Below are positions 17,401-20,000 of a DNA stretch of 20,000 bases, piece after piece. The notes beneath the pieces are model-generated. The model saw only the letters and a program-made list of their open reading frames with translations. It made no database searches and had not been told where the DNA came from. The translations under genes were made by a program, and so were the position numbers. The stretch is from NCBI GenBank assembly GCA_905221605.1, contig CAJNDS010000728.1:1-20000 (forward strand), given 5' to 3'. Within the stretch, counting starts at the first letter, position 1, and every line of letters starts with the position of its first letter. The stretch is from Symbiodinium natans (Eukaryota > Sar > Dinophyceae > Suessiales > Symbiodiniaceae).

Positions 17401-18320
17401 ATTTCGCCGTTTGCACGGAATCGGGGATCCACGTCTCTTTAATATCCGGGGCTGCTGAAAGCGGCTGTGCTTGTGAGATAAAGACATGTCCCCTCGCTTC
17501 GTGCGTTGTGTAGGTTGCATTTTGCAGCAAGCATCATTGTAGCATGTGATGCAGCGACGTAGCAATTTCATGTCGTTTGCTCTTGCTTTTGCACAGCTTC
17601 ACGTCAACCCGACTGCAGCTGCGGACACTTATCAAGGTCGTAGCTCAAGGCAGTTTGTGTAGCTGAGCTACTAGCCGAAGGCGGTTCGTGTTGTTTGTGA
17701 CTCCGGCAGGGGGAAATGTTTGCTGACAACATTTTTTCCAATGTGGACACGCAAAACCTTTTGACACCCCGCCAAGGCTGTAGACAACGCTGCTTGGAAC
17801 ACCGAACACTTCCCAGCATATATCATATATCTATGTATATCTTTGTGTGCGAGATGTTAATCGCCGATATGATCCTGTCACCCGTGCGTGCCTGACGACT
17901 GCATCTCGAAATTTGGCGAACCAAGGTTCTAAGGGCTGGAAAACCCGCGAATAGCCAGCTTAGGAAGGGATGTCTTGGCACGGCACGAAGGAAACAACCG
18001 TCGTTGAACAAACGAAGATAAACGATGTCTTCAAGCACGCGGAAGGGTATTTGCGGCCGGGGCCCGGAAATTATGCATGACCAGTGTTGGCTTGCCGGCA
18101 TTTGCTTGCCAGCATACCCATGACCCACAGGAGAGCCAGTCGTGACAAGTTGAGTGGCGCTTTGTCCGAGCCAGAACCGGAAGCGGAGTATACTGGCTCC
18201 ATGGCATTCTCCATGACCATTGTTTGCGCTTGCTGGGTTATAGGAGGGTAGGTCAGCCCAGTTGGATAGGGGGAACATATCGGTTGGAACCCCGGGGTGT
18301 TACGATCCTGTTCTGTTGCC
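17401..18320. other. Stretch with no supported gene
   Basis: Open frames here (for example 151 codons on the minus strand at 17823-18278) have no recognisable domains or coding-like composition. No RNA gene seen. Confidence 0.4.
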
Positions 18321-18771
18321 ATGCCGAGGAAAGCCGTGCAGGTGTCTCACGGCCCAGCGCGAGCTTCCTTAGCCGACAGCGTCTCAGCCCCAAGAACACC
18401 GCAAGCTGCAAGCTGCCTTTCAAAGTGGAAGTTGCCGCTTCCCATTTATAACATTTGCGCGGCCACGACGGTGTCGATACGTGTCGGTTACAAATCTTCT
18501 GCAGCACTGCCACTTACTCGCAATCGGCTGATTGCAGACCGAGCCGGCCTTAGTGCTTTGGGATTGTCACCATGCCTCGCGTCGCTGCCCGGGCCAGGAA
18601 GTACAGCGGTCACTATCCAAAGCATCTCGGGGCAAGTGCGAAGGCGGGAGCGCGGGCGGATATGGCTGTCAGAGTTCTACCAACAATACGTGGACAGGCA
18701 GCTCTGAAGCAAATTCTTGATGAACAACAACAGCTCTGGCGACAAGGTGTGCAGCTAGGAGAGGACCTCTG
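18321..18771 (+). pseudogene. Possible broken short gene, unrecognised
   Basis: A frame from ATG 18321 ends near 18707 with GRIWLSEFYQQYVDRQL. An overlapping frame from ATG 18572 gives 66 residues ending ALKQILDEQQQLWRQG and beyond. Both ends look protein-like and lie next to each other, as a single frameshift in one gene would produce. Evidence is weak and no domain is recognised. Confidence 0.2.
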
Positions 18772-19406
18772 AAAGCTCAGCCTGAACTTAGACTCCTTTG
18801 AAATTAAAACGACGGCCGCGTCGTGGCGACGGGCAGTGGCAAGTGATGTGTTTTTGTTGTCGTTGTGTCGTTGTGGGGACAGCACCTAGGTCAGGCAACA
18901 GCAACAGATTTCTGGAAGGAAGGGCAGGTAGTTGCACCAATCGAGGGGCCAAGCCAAACCCCAAGCTTTCCTGCAAGCGTGGGGATGTTCTACGGAGTGC
19001 GTTGCTGATGTTTGAGTGCATTTCAGGAGGCCAGGTCGGTGGGAGAGGCCTGCCGCGTTCGCGCGCAGCACCTACTGCGAGGCCGGCATTCTACAGCAAT
19101 ATACCTTGACTCAGCTTGATGCGCCCTGTTGCTGTCCCAGGCGGGCAGATGTGGAGCACGGACCTTTGATGGCGCCCCGCGGGCCACTCTTCTACCTCCC
19201 CCTCTACGTTCCTTGTTACGATGCCGGTCATCGTTTTTGGAGACACGAATCTGACAGCTGCGTCCCTGCCGCCATCCTCGTGCCAACATCTGCCGCCATT
19301 TTGGACGCTCGTATCTCCAAAGTGGCAAACCCGTTCGGTGGCTGGTGTGAGTGTGAGTGTGTGAAATAGATTCGTAGTCGCGTGACGTGCTTGCACGAAC
19401 GTAGGT
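18772..19406. other. Stretch with no supported gene
   Basis: I see only scattered short open frames on both strands and a short GTGA-type repeat near 19340-19365. Nothing is assignable. Confidence 0.4.
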
Positions 19407-19884
19407 GTGTCGAAGGTCGTTTGTAGTACAGTCGTACCAGTGATTCATGCCGACGCAGAAGCTCTTGACAGTCATACTGCCTGCTCTGATGGTGATGCCA
19501 GTGATGCAGATAAGTCTTTGACCATCCTTGTTACAAACTTACGTGAGGTAGTTGGTAGTTCAGAGATTAAGCGGTGCCTCTGCGAAGCGCGGGCAAGCTT
19601 CGGAGCACTGCCCGGACATTCTTCTGTTGCATGGTGTCAACGTGACTTTGCAACTGGCCTCGTCAGAGTCGTCAGTAGAGGAGCAACCCAAGCCCAAACG
19701 CCATAACACTAGGAGCTTGGATTCGACACCGCACCTACAGCCAATGTTTTTTGGGAGTGTGGCCTACAGTCTTTTTTTCTCGGCGGTGAAAAGCCACACG
19801 TCCGAAACCCGGAAGCCTGAAGCGAAAACTTTTCCCCACTGGCTAGGCCAGTCAAAGGAATCTGCTGTCCCAGGGTGCGTATGA
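19407..19884 (+). pseudogene. Possible broken reading frame, unrecognised
   Basis: Frame 19407-19600 reads DASDADKSLTILVTNLREVV and continues. Near 19600 the better-looking sequence moves to another frame (CPDILLLHGVNVTLQLASSE, then a Lys/Pro-rich stretch) that ends at 19884. This pattern suggests one frameshift, but no family is recognised and chance cannot be excluded. Confidence 0.2.
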
Positions 19885-20000
19885 CCCCAGCACCATTCAC
19901 CCCAACTTACCAAGACGAGGCGGATGCTTCGCCATAAATACGAATCTCTACATGCCAAGCGCGTTTCAAATGGACAGAGCCCTGCACGGAACGTGCTAAG

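Overview
The window looks like nuclear DNA of a dinoflagellate, most likely a Symbiodinium-like alga. This is inferred from plant-type (TTTAGGG)n telomeric repeats, short matches to the 3' end of the dinoflagellate spliced leader, a decayed copia-type Gag ending in a CCCH finger, tRNA-like genes mixed with CT-rich minisatellites, and wide gene-poor stretches. I ran no database search, so family names rest on motif recognition.

Region 1 (1-9030) is dominated by one nearly intact element, 168-9010, read on the minus strand. It has two 287-bp direct repeats differing at two bases, a TG start, and a 5-bp target duplication (CCCTA). It also has a primer-binding site matching the anticodon arm of initiator tRNA-Met and a polypurine tract abutting the far repeat. 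That is the complete skeleton of an LTR retrotransposon with a copia/Ty5-style half-tRNA primer, yet I find no protease, integrase, reverse transcriptase or RNase H. The interior instead encodes a 2063-residue protein (WW domain, S1/OB-like fold, Trp-rich GQW repeats, three CCCH fingers, a SAM-like helical segment). A second frame, offset by -1, carries three more CCCH fingers. The two frames overlap, and inside the overlap lies an in-register A_AAA_AAG slippery heptamer. The element sits inside a telomere-like array whose heptamer phase is restored exactly when the element and one target copy are removed.

Region 2 (9031-12660, plus strand) holds a decayed Gag of a different, copia-like retrotransposon. 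It is broken by several frameshifts and a nonsense codon, carries a 30-bp tandem duplication, and has a CCCH finger that lost its histidine. It runs into a GC-rich relic of unknown origin. Region 3 (12485-13541) is a repeat-rich stretch: two related CTCTGCTAC minisatellites flank two minus-strand tRNA-like genes separated by a (CT)38 microsatellite.

Region 4 (13778-17010, minus strand) holds cryptic broken reading frames. It also holds an old copy of the same large element protein (about 15040-17010), colinear with the intact one but lacking the CCCH/SAM block. Region 5 (17010-20000) is mostly without recognisable genes; a few short, broken reading frames on the plus strand look coding but are not recognised.

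Taken together, the window records repeated retroelement insertion. The most interesting system is the large RNA-binding-protein element (RT-less LTR element, probable -1 frameshifting, telomeric-repeat target), which presumably borrows enzymes from an autonomous relative.
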